Origin: Chloroflexia bacterium
GTDB lineage: Bacteria > Chloroflexota > Chloroflexia > QHBQ01 > JADMIH01
Assembly: GCA_025927935.1 (NCBI GenBank)
Contig: JAICKM010000148.1
Location: 1 to 11,548, forward strand
DNA length: 11,548 nucleotides
Reading direction: 5' to 3'
Below, piece by piece: positions 1-5,759 of this stretch. Under the pieces are notes generated by a model. The model did not search any database, was not told the origin of the DNA, and saw only the letters and a list, made by a program, of their open reading frames with translations. Made by a program: the position numbers and the translations under genes. Within the stretch, counting starts at the first letter, position 1, and each line of letters opens with the position of its first letter.

Positions 1-51
1 AGAGTCTGGGTGTGCCCATCCGTCGCAACCGCCGCCGGATTGAGGCGGGTC

Positions 52-528
52 CTACCCCACTGGCGACACCGGGCCTGCCTGGGCGGCCCGCCATTCCCGG
101 ATCATCCGGGCGTGCAGCGGGTAATGGCTGTAGGTATCGAGCCGTAGCCGGTGGCGGAAGCGGGTCTCGCGGGTGAATTGCTCTTCGGGCACGCCGTTGA
201 CATAGTCCCGCAGTTGGGCGTGGACGGCATCCAGTTGCCGCAGGACCTCGCCCGGCGGCAGGGCGCGTTTCTGCTGCATCTTTTGGGCGTTGAAGGCGTC
301 GATGCCGCCGTAGGTAGCGTACCGCGGCGGCGTCCCGCCCGCAATGATGAGCGGCAGATACTGCAACGCTTCCTCCTCCCATGTCGTCACGTGGGCCAGG
401 ATGTCTTTCACCGACCAATCGTTCGTGACGCCTGGCGTCGCCAACTGTGCGTCGGACAGCCCGGCATAGGACTCGGTGAACTCGGTCCACGCCTTGTCCA
501 GTTTGTGCAGAAGTTGCTGTCTATTCAT
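52..528 (-). CDS. ClbS/DfsB-type DinB-fold protein
   Basis: A 158-aa protein of the DinB-like four-helix-bundle superfamily, closest in pattern to the ClbS/DfsB (DUF1706) group. Visible marks are WSVKDILAHVTTWE at residues 38-51, with His46 in the position of the first metal or active-site His, and a C-terminal helix with a histidine-rich segment near 131-147 (His135, His139) followed by the usual EWR ending. ClbS protects colibactin producers from their own toxin; many relatives have no known role, so a resistance function here is only a possibility. The ATG overlaps the stop codon of the SARP gene by 8 bp (ATGAATAG), so the two are co-transcribed and probably translationally coupled. A G-rich stretch about 14 nt before the ATG is a distant ribosome site. 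The start fits the family's usual N-terminus. Downstream, positions 1-51 show only a weak 5-bp GC stem and no gene. Confidence 0.8.
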   Translation of the reverse strand: MNRQQLLHKLDKAWTEFTESYAGLSDAQLATPGVTNDWSVKDILAHVTTWEEEALQYLPLIIAGGTPPRYATYGGIDAFNAQKMQQKRALPPGEVLRQLDAVHAQLRDYVNGVPEEQFTRETRFRHRLRLDTYSHYPLHARMIREWRAAQAGPVSPVG

Positions 529-3520
529 GATACTGCGTTTTACCCCCTGCGGATACGTAAGTTTGTCCGACCACCTCTTCCAGGGCGTACGCGATGGCCT
601 GGTCGGTCGTCATGGCGCGGCCCTCGGCGCACGCTCGGTCAAACACCTCGGCGCCGAGCTGGGTGCGGACGGTGGCCTGATCGCGGGTGTAGCGGGTATA
701 TTCAATGGGGGGTACGGGCGTGCCTATGGCGTCCCGCAGAGCCTGGCTCGCGCCCCACAGCCGCGCCGCCTTCGCCGGGTTATTCATCGCCCGATATAGT
801 AGCGCCAGCCCTTCCAGGCTATAGGCAATACCCAGCTTCGCGCCCAGCACCCGCCGGATCGTCAGGCTTTCGGTGTGCCGCGCCAGCGCCAGGGCATAAT
901 CGCCTTGCTCGTATGCCACCAGGCCCAGGTCGGCCAGCATGAGCGCTACCCGTCGCGTATCGCCCAGGGCGCGCTCCAGCGCCAGGGCTTCCTCCCAGAG
1001 CGCACCCGCGGCGGTAAACTCGCCCTGCTCATAGACGACCAGCCCCAGGTGGTGTAGCGCCGTCTTTCTATCCCCTGCCGCCTGATCCAGGCCTAGACTT
1101 TCTTCATAAATCGCGCGCGCCTGCATATAATCCCCATGATTGTAGAGCACGATGCCTAAGCTGTGGAGGGTTTCAACGAGGTTCTGTGTATCGCCCAACG
1201 CGCGCCAGATCTGCAAACTCTCCTCCAGCAGGGCATGCGCGGTGGGATAGTCGCCGAGCACATCGGCGAGCGACGCCGCCACGCGGAGCGCGGTGGCGCG
1301 CACGGCGCCCCCGGGCCGGCCCAGGGTCAGGATCCCTAACGTCTGCTCCAATCCCGCGCGCAAGTAGACACGCACCTGCCAAAACCGCTCCAGTGCAATG
1401 GCTAAGCGCAACCCGGTTTCGGCCGCCTCGCTATCGCCCGCTTCGCCGCACTCGCGCGCCCAGCGAAAGGCCGCGCGCAGGTTGTCGTTCTCCGCCTCCA
1501 GCTGTTCCAGCCAGCGAACCTGGTCTTCTTGTTTCAGGCGCGGAGCGGCTTGCTCGGCGAAGGCCATAAAATAGCGCGCATGCCGGCGGCGAAGCGCCGC
1601 TTCTTCCCCACTCTCCCGCAGCTTCTCGCCGGCATACTCGTGGATCGTCTCCAACATCCAGAAGCGCCCCTCCGCATCCTGGCCCTCGCGCTGCTGCAAC
1701 AGGCTGGCGCTGATCAGCGCCTCAACCCCGTCCAGCGGATCTAGATCGGGATCGAAGGGCGCACACACCGTCTGAATGGCCTCCAGCGTCCTCCCGCCCT
1801 GGAACGCCGCGAGCCGCCGGAACAGCGCTTTCTCCGCGGCATTGAGCAGGTTATAGCTCCAGTCTAGCGTGTTACGCAGCGTCTGCTGGCGGGTGGGCAC
1901 GTCGCGGTCTTTACCGGCGACCAGGGCCAGCCGGCTTTGCAGACGCGTGAGCATCGCCTGGGGCGGCAGAACCTTGATGCGCGCCGCGGCCAGTTCGATC
2001 GCCAGGGGCAAGCCGTCCAGGCGATGGCAGATCTCCACGATGGCGGCGGCGTTGTCGTTGGTCACCGCGAACCCCGGCTTAAGCGCCGCCGCGCGCTCGG
2101 CGAACAAGCGGATGCCCTCGTAGCCGGTCAGGCGCTCCAAGACCGGCAGGCGCTGCCGGTCGGGCAGCGCCATGGGCGGCACCGGAAACTCTTGTGCGCC
2201 CCGCAGGCGCAGGGCGACCCGGCTGGTGATCAGCACTTTCACACCGGATGTTGCCTGGATTAGTTGGGCAATAAGGGGCGCAGCATCCGCGACCTGCTCG
2301 AAGTTGTCGAGCAGCAACAGCGCCTGTTGGCCTTGCAGGTGGGCGATGAGTCCGTCCGCCACGGTCTGATCGGGTCGCTCTTTGACGCCCAAGGCCCCGG
2401 CGATGGCGGTAGCGACCAAGCCGGGATCGCTGATGGGCGCGAGGTTCACAAAGCAGGCGCCCTGCGCGAACTGCGGGTGCAGATCGGCGGCGGCTTGCAG
2501 CGCGATGCGCGTCTTGCCCGTGCCGCCCGGTCCCGTGACGGTGAGCAGGCGCACATCGTCACGCAGTAACTGCTCGACCACAGCCGTGACTTCGGCCTCG
2601 CGGCCGATGAGGGGGGTCGCGGCCCTAGGGAAGAAGGCGCCGCCCCCCACCAGACGCTCCGGCGGCCGGCCGATGTCCCCGCGGGGCTCGGTTTCGGCAT
2701 CGCGGATGCGTTCATAGAGCGCGGTGGTCTCGCGGGCCGGCTCCAGACCCAGTTCGGCGGCCAGCGTCTGGCGGCAGGCTTCGTATTGGGCGAGCGCCGC
2801 ACTGCGCTGCCCTGTGCGCGAGAGCAGCCGCATCGCCTGCCGGTGCGCCTCCTCGCGCCACGGTTCCAGTTTCAACTGCCACACCGCAAAGTGCAACGCT
2901 TGCTCGTGCTCGCCGACCTCCTCATAATAGTCCGCCAGCCGTTCGATGGCATGCAGCATCCGGCGATGATGCGTCTCCCGCTCCAGCAGCATCCACTCCT
3001 CAAACGCTTCGTTATCGGCGAGGTGGAAGCCCTGTAAGAAATCGCCGCGGTACAATGCGGTCGCCTGGTGAGCGCGTTCGATACACTCGGCGCAGTGATC
3101 CGGGTGCCCGGATTGGCGCTGATGGGCGTCGCAGGCGGCGAGAAGTTGCTTGAATAGAACCCCATCGCACCAGGTATCGTGGGCCGGATTGGACTGCACG
3201 GTCTGCCGGGTGACGAGGAGCGGGCCGGGATCGGGGCCGGAGGCGTCGGACGCATCCGTGCGCTCGCCGGAACTCGGGCCGACGCTGCTCAGGATGCGGC
3301 GCAGGACATAAAGGGCCTGACGCAAGCTTTGCCGGGCCGCCATATCCATCTGGTCCGGCCAGAGGAGCGCCGCCAGCGCCTCCCGGCGGTGAGGACGATC
3401 CGTCTCGATGAGGAGATAGGCCAGGAGCGCGCGCATTTTGTCGGACTCAAAGCCGGTAACCGGCTGGGTGTTGCGCGTGACCTGGAAGGACCCGAGGAGA
3501 TAGGTCCGTAACTGTGCCAT
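521..3520 (-). CDS. SARP/BTAD transcriptional regulator with NB-ARC ATPase and TPR repeats
   Basis: A 999-aa AfsR-like transcription activator. Residues 1-80 are an OmpR-type winged helix, with the typical LLAYLL and LLWPD segments. About 115-280 is the bacterial transcriptional activation domain (BTAD), ending in AELGLEPARETTALYERI. The STAND/NB-ARC ATPase follows: IGREAEV at 305-311, Walker A GPGGTGKT at 330-337, Walker B LLLLD ending at Asp405, sensor ITSR at 431-434 and GLPLA at 503-507. A winged-helix linker (about 545-600) and TPR units (about 740-925) come next, then the C-terminal LWGASQALRDAIG-type tail common in these proteins. By family knowledge it binds ATP or ADP, senses a ligand or partner through the TPRs, and activates promoters with 11-bp repeats; its ligand is unknown. 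A His/Cys cluster lies at 130-151. The ribosome site GAGGTGAT is well placed for the ATG. It is the first gene of an operon with the ClbS-like gene and is divergent from an 82-aa gene. Confidence 0.95.
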   Translation of the reverse strand: MAQLRTYLLGSFQVTRNTQPVTGFESDKMRALLAYLLIETDRPHRREALAALLWPDQMDMAARQSLRQALYVLRRILSSVGPSSGERTDASDASGPDPGPLLVTRQTVQSNPAHDTWCDGVLFKQLLAACDAHQRQSGHPDHCAECIERAHQATALYRGDFLQGFHLADNEAFEEWMLLERETHHRRMLHAIERLADYYEEVGEHEQALHFAVWQLKLEPWREEAHRQAMRLLSRTGQRSAALAQYEACRQTLAAELGLEPARETTALYERIRDAETEPRGDIGRPPERLVGGGAFFPRAATPLIGREAEVTAVVEQLLRDDVRLLTVTGPGGTGKTRIALQAAADLHPQFAQGACFVNLAPISDPGLVATAIAGALGVKERPDQTVADGLIAHLQGQQALLLLDNFEQVADAAPLIAQLIQATSGVKVLITSRVALRLRGAQEFPVPPMALPDRQRLPVLERLTGYEGIRLFAERAAALKPGFAVTNDNAAAIVEICHRLDGLPLAIELAAARIKVLPPQAMLTRLQSRLALVAGKDRDVPTRQQTLRNTLDWSYNLLNAAEKALFRRLAAFQGGRTLEAIQTVCAPFDPDLDPLDGVEALISASLLQQREGQDAEGRFWMLETIHEYAGEKLRESGEEAALRRRHARYFMAFAEQAAPRLKQEDQVRWLEQLEAENDNLRAAFRWARECGEAGDSEAAETGLRLAIALERFWQVRVYLRAGLEQTLGILTLGRPGGAVRATALRVAASLADVLGDYPTAHALLEESLQIWRALGDTQNLVETLHSLGIVLYNHGDYMQARAIYEESLGLDQAAGDRKTALHHLGLVVYEQGEFTAAGALWEEALALERALGDTRRVALMLADLGLVAYEQGDYALALARHTESLTIRRVLGAKLGIAYSLEGLALLYRAMNNPAKAARLWGASQALRDAIGTPVPPIEYTRYTRDQATVRTQLGAEVFDRACAEGRAMTTDQAIAYALEEVVGQTYVSAGGKTQYHE

Positions 3521-3598
3521 TTTGCAGCATCACCTCATACTGACGGTGGACCGGGGACGCGCTGTGGCCGCGGTACACAGGTAATAGCCCTACCACTG

Positions 3599-3627
3599 AT
3601 TATATTCCCTGTGAAACTCCCGTGCAA
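3599..3627 (-). promoter_or_regulatory. Sigma-70-type promoter of the SARP operon
   Basis: On the minus strand TTGCAC (3622-3627) and a perfect TATAAT (3599-3604) are separated by exactly 17 bp. Transcription would start near 3592, giving a leader of about 70 nt before the SARP ATG at 3520. The -35 is weak, which would suit an activated promoter. It lies back to back with the promoter of the divergent small gene, with only 12 bp between the two -35 regions, so one bound regulator could affect both. Confidence 0.7.
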
Positions 3628-3637
3628 ATGGCCGATC

Positions 3638-3671
3638 TCTTGACGATTTCTTGACGATCGGGTGCTATCCT
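3638..3671 (+). promoter_or_regulatory. 11-bp-period direct repeat and promoter of the 82-aa gene; candidate SARP site
   Basis: The 10-mer TCTTGACGAT occurs twice, at 3638-3647 and 3649-3658, with a period of 11 bp. The last 7 bases of the core (TTGACGA) end at 3657, and 8 bp later comes TATCCT (3666-3671), a possible -10. Heptamer direct repeats with 11-bp period ending 8 bp before the -10 are the described layout of SARP targets such as those of ActII-ORF4 and DnrI. The alternative reading is an ordinary promoter, TTGACG at 3640-3645 with a 17-bp spacer to TGCTAT at 3663-3668, beside a chance duplication of the -35. The SARP gene next door favours the first reading. Confidence 0.55.
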
Positions 3672-3705
3672 CGATGCAAGCCTGGGTGATACGGAGACGA
3701 CAAAC

Positions 3706-3954
3706 ATGAATGCACAGCAGGACCGCGAAACGCGCTATCTGTCCTACATGCTCCGCATGTGGCAGACACGGGACAGCCAGGGACAGCCGGTGTGGTGTGC
3801 GTCGCTGGAAGAGCCGAGCAGCCACCAGACGGCGCGTTTCGGAGACGTGTGTGCCATGTTTGCGTTCCTCCAGAGCCGGTTGGGCATCGAGCAGAATCGT
3901 GAGCCGGCGCATGAGGCGCCACTTGCGGGAATCACCAGTATTGGCGAGGGTTAG
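3706..3954 (+). CDS. Small orphan protein (82 aa) divergent from the SARP gene
   Basis: An 82-aa protein of unknown function. It begins MNAQQDRETRYLSYMLRMW and has a middle section PVWCASLEEPSS followed by a predicted amphipathic helix, CAMFAFLQSRL. I recall similar short proteins with a YLSYLLRLW start and a VWRASLEDP segment as common unnamed genes in Chloroflexota; this is memory, not a search. No membrane segment or signal peptide is visible. GGAG lies 9 nt before the ATG, and a promoter-like element precedes it. A 158-aa reading frame runs across it on the other strand (3535-4011), but that frame lacks family features and a ribosome site and would read through the SARP promoter. The DoxX gene starts 83 bp downstream on the same strand and may be co-transcribed. 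Confidence 0.75.
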   Translation: MNAQQDRETRYLSYMLRMWQTRDSQGQPVWCASLEEPSSHQTARFGDVCAMFAFLQSRLGIEQNREPAHEAPLAGITSIGEG

Positions 3955-3957
3955 GGA

Positions 3958-3994
3958 TTCTGCCCATGCGTTGGCAGCGGTAGCACGGGCAGAA
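3958..3994 (+). other. Inverted repeat between the 82-aa gene and doxX
   Basis: A perfect 8-bp inverted repeat, TTCTGCCC (3958-3965) and GGGCAGAA (3987-3994), is separated by 21 nt. No T-run follows, so it is not a convincing terminator; it could be an RNA-processing or attenuating hairpin. TTGGCA at 3971-3976 with AAGAAT 17 bp later (3994-3999) is a weak candidate for a separate doxX promoter. Confidence 0.3.
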
Positions 3995-4037
3995 AGAATG
4001 GGCTGTCGCACGGCGGCTCGACGAAAGGAACACTCAG

Positions 4038-4499
4038 ATGATGGTGAAGGGACAAGCCAACCAGATCGCGTTTCTGCTGGGCCGCCTCCTGGTGGGCGGG
4101 ATGTACCTGGGCGCAGGGGTCAAGAACATAATGAGCCTGGGGGCGACGGCCGGTTACGCCGCGTCGAAGGGGGTGCCGGACCCGGCCCTCCTGGTCACCC
4201 TGGCGAGCGCGCTCCTGGTGATCGGCGGCATCAGTCTATTAACGGGGTTCCAGCCCCGCCTGGGCGTCGCCGCGGTGCTGCTGTTCCTCGTCCCGGTCAC
4301 ACTGGTGATGCATAACTTCTGGGCGTTGCAGGGGCTCCAGGCGGAATTGGAGCAGCATTCCTTCCTGGGGAATGTAGCCCTGGCGGGATCGGCGCTCATG
4401 TTCCTCCTGATCCCCCGGCCCTGGGCCACCAGCCTGGATCGCTGGATCCTGACACGGCGGACAGGCGCGGCGGTCAGCGAGAGCCGCCACGCCGCCTAG
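4038..4499 (+). CDS. DoxX-family integral membrane protein
   Basis: A 153-aa protein of the DoxX superfamily, four-helix membrane proteins often linked to quinone or thiosulfate oxidation or to redox stress (DoxD/DoxX, and MbcS-like partners of exported oxidoreductases). Four membrane spans are visible at about 9-29, 50-70, 74-92 and 109-126. The first holds the family-typical GRLLVGGMYLGAGVKNI, the third ends in HNFW (92-95), and the fourth reads NVALAGSALMFLL. A short basic cytoplasmic tail follows. AAGGAA lies 7 nt before the first ATG; a second ATG follows directly, so Met2 is an alternative start. It lies downstream of the 82-aa gene and converges on the YjbR-type gene. Its substrate cannot be read from the sequence. 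In this superfamily the label DoxX says more about fold than function. Confidence 0.88.
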   Translation: MMVKGQANQIAFLLGRLLVGGMYLGAGVKNIMSLGATAGYAASKGVPDPALLVTLASALLVIGGISLLTGFQPRLGVAAVLLFLVPVTLVMHNFWALQGLQAELEQHSFLGNVALAGSALMFLLIPRPWATSLDRWILTRRTGAAVSESRHAA

Positions 4500-4510
4500 G
4501 CCCCGATTTT

Positions 4511-4591
4511 AGCACCTAAATGGACCTATGCCGGGGGCCGGCCGTAGAATCGCCCCCGGCGTAGGAACATCGGGACCGGCATTTTAGTGCT
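4511..4591. terminator. Nested hairpin between convergent doxX and yjbR-type genes
   Basis: A perfect 9-bp stem, GCCGGGGGC (4530-4538) with GCCCCCGGC (4552-4560), has a 13-nt loop. It sits inside an imperfect outer pairing of AGCAC and TAAA (4511-4520) with TTTA and GTGCT (4583-4591), which includes the stop codon of the minus-strand gene. Its place between two converging genes suggests a bidirectional terminator. Neither strand has a clear T-run straight after the stem, so intrinsic termination is not certain. Confidence 0.5.
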
Positions 4592-4967
4592 CTCCCCGCG
4601 TCGCAACAAGCCGGGCCACCAACCGCTTGGGCGCGACGGCGCAGTAGCTTTCCTCGATCCACTCCATCAGCATGTCGAGCGGCAAGGGTTCGCCGGGCGG
4701 GTATTGCGCCGTGACCCAGCCGTGCTTGCCCAGGTTGTAGCCCGAGGGTTGGACGAACGGCATCTGGAGCGCATAGATGCCCGTTTGCGGCAGCTTGATG
4801 GTGACCAGCAGGCGCTTGTCCAGGTCTTCGAGTAGACCGAAGAAGACGAAGACCTTTTTGTTGACCTTGATCACCCGTTCGCCCCAGGGAAATTCCTCGT
4901 AGGCGGCGGGCAGCCCCAGCGCGAACTCGCGCAGCGTCTCCGCCGCCTGTTGACACTCGCTCGCCAT
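4584..4967 (-). CDS. MmcQ/YjbR family protein
   Basis: A 127-aa protein of the MmcQ/YjbR family (CyaY-like fold), annotated as DNA-binding on structural grounds but without a settled cell role. Family marks in order are an N-terminal helix, the FPWGE turn (26-30), VFVFFGLL (39-46), LLVTIKLP (53-60), the signature LGKHGWVTAQYP (79-90), and the C-terminal helix MEWIEESYCAVAPKRL (101-116). The length is normal. The ribosome site GGGAGGA lies about 5 nt before the ATG. The gene stands alone on the minus strand, divergent from the TetR gene across 180 bp and convergent with doxX. In the divergent region I see only a weak candidate promoter for it (TTCCAC, 17 bp, TAGACT), so its control is unclear. 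Confidence 0.92.
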   Translation of the reverse strand: MASECQQAAETLREFALGLPAAYEEFPWGERVIKVNKKVFVFFGLLEDLDKRLLVTIKLPQTGIYALQMPFVQPSGYNLGKHGWVTAQYPPGEPLPLDMLMEWIEESYCAVAPKRLVARLVATRGEH

Positions 4968-5078
4968 TCTGATCCTCCCAAAGCGGCCCCGGAGTGTGCC
5001 GCGCGTATCGCCCTCAGTCTACACTATCGCGCGCACCCGTGGAAAGAGGAACACGGCCCCCACCCCGCCGGACCACGC

Positions 5079-5107
5079 TTGACGATCGCCGTTGCCCGGT
5101 TTATAAT
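5079..5107 (+). promoter_or_regulatory. Strong sigma-70-type promoter of the TetR gene
   Basis: TTGACG (5079-5084) and a perfect TATAAT (5102-5107) are separated by 17 bp. The expected start of transcription is near 5114. The 11-mer CTTGACGATCG at the -35 also occurs at 3650-3660 in front of the 82-aa gene. Confidence 0.85.
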
Positions 5108-5114
5108 CGCCCTG

Positions 5115-5134
5115 TAAACCGACCGGTCAGTCTA
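5115..5134. promoter_or_regulatory. Probable TetR-family operator (autoregulation)
   Basis: A 20-bp imperfect palindrome with 8 of 10 positions paired, centred on the perfect core GACCGGTC (5121-5128). It begins at about +1 of the TetR promoter and ends before the ribosome site AGGAGA (5137-5142). TetR-family regulators commonly bind such ACCGACCGGTCGGT-like sites and block their own promoter. It could also influence the divergent YjbR-type gene. Confidence 0.7.
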
Positions 5135-5147
5135 GCAGGAGAGATCC

Positions 5148-5744
5148 ATGTCGCCCCGGCCCGATGTGAGTGAAGAACGGAAGAACCAGATTCTGGACGC
5201 CGCCGCCGCGGTCTTTGGCCGGCTCGGCTTCCATGAGGCGCGCATGGACGACATCGTACGGGAATCGGGCCTCAGCAAGGGGACGCTCTACTGGTACTTC
5301 ACGAGCAAAGACGCGATTATCACCGGGCTGATGCAGCGCATCTTTGACCTGGGCATGAGCGGGCTGCGCAAGCTGGAGGACGCCGACGGCCCGGTGCGCG
5401 AGCGCCTGCTGGAGTACACCCGGCGCCTCGGGGACGACTTCCAACGCTTGTCCGCGGTGCAGTCGATTGCCTTCGAGTTCTATGCCGTGGCGGCGCGGCA
5501 CAAGACGGTGCGCCAGTTCCTCAAAGAATACTTCAAGCAGTACCGGGCGACAGTGGCCGGCCTTATCGCGCAGGGTATCGCCCGTGGCGAGTTCCGCGCT
5601 GTCGATGCGGATGCCGTGGCGACCACGCTGGCCGCCCTCTATGAAGGGCTAGTCTTGCTCTGGTTCGTGGATCGGGAGGCGGTCCGCTGGGACCGCCACG
5701 GGATCGATTCGGTCGCGTTGCTGCTGGACGGCCTGCGGCCGTAG
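5148..5744 (+). CDS. TetR/AcrR family transcriptional regulator
   Basis: A 198-aa one-component repressor of normal length. Residues 9-57 are the TetR N-terminal DNA-binding domain: ILDAAAAVFGRLGFHEARMD, then the helix-turn-helix IVRESGLSKGTLYWYFTSKD. The remaining helices form the ligand-binding and dimer domain. Its ending (LIAQGIARGEFRAVDADAVA, then LYEGLVLLW) resembles the BetI/AcrR type. AGGAGA lies 5 nt before the ATG. The gene has its own strong promoter with an overlapping palindrome, which points to autorepression. It is not in an operon: the mandelate-racemase-like gene converges on it after only 9 bp, and the YjbR-type gene diverges. The likely target besides itself cannot be named; the racemase-like gene and the MFS exporter are candidates by proximity only. 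Confidence 0.95.
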   Translation: MSPRPDVSEERKNQILDAAAAVFGRLGFHEARMDDIVRESGLSKGTLYWYFTSKDAIITGLMQRIFDLGMSGLRKLEDADGPVRERLLEYTRRLGDDFQRLSAVQSIAFEFYAVAARHKTVRQFLKEYFKQYRATVAGLIAQGIARGEFRAVDADAVATTLAALYEGLVLLWFVDREAVRWDRHGIDSVALLLDGLRP

Positions 5745-5759
5745 CGCGCCGGGCTACGG
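5739..5759. other. Hairpin spanning both stop codons of convergent genes
   Basis: CCGTAG (5739-5744) and CTACGG (5754-5759) form a 6-bp inverted repeat around the 9-bp gap. Each arm is the final Pro codon plus stop of one gene. A second hairpin, ACGGCC-TGC-GGCCGT (5728-5742), overlaps the left arm. They may act as a compact bidirectional stop, but no T-run follows in either direction. Confidence 0.4.

Noticed and set aside
1..51. Possible terminator after the ClbS-like gene
   Set aside because: Only a 5-bp stem (33-37 with 45-49) and no T-run on the minus strand; too weak, and the context is cut by the window edge.
151..942. A 263-codon plus-strand frame opposite the ClbS-like and SARP genes
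   Set aside because: Low-complexity Arg/Pro/Gly content and no ribosome site. The minus strand encodes clear domains.
3535..4011. A 158-codon minus-strand frame across the SARP promoter and the 82-aa gene
   Set aside because: No recognisable family, no ribosome site, and it covers two promoters. The plus-strand 82-aa frame is better supported.
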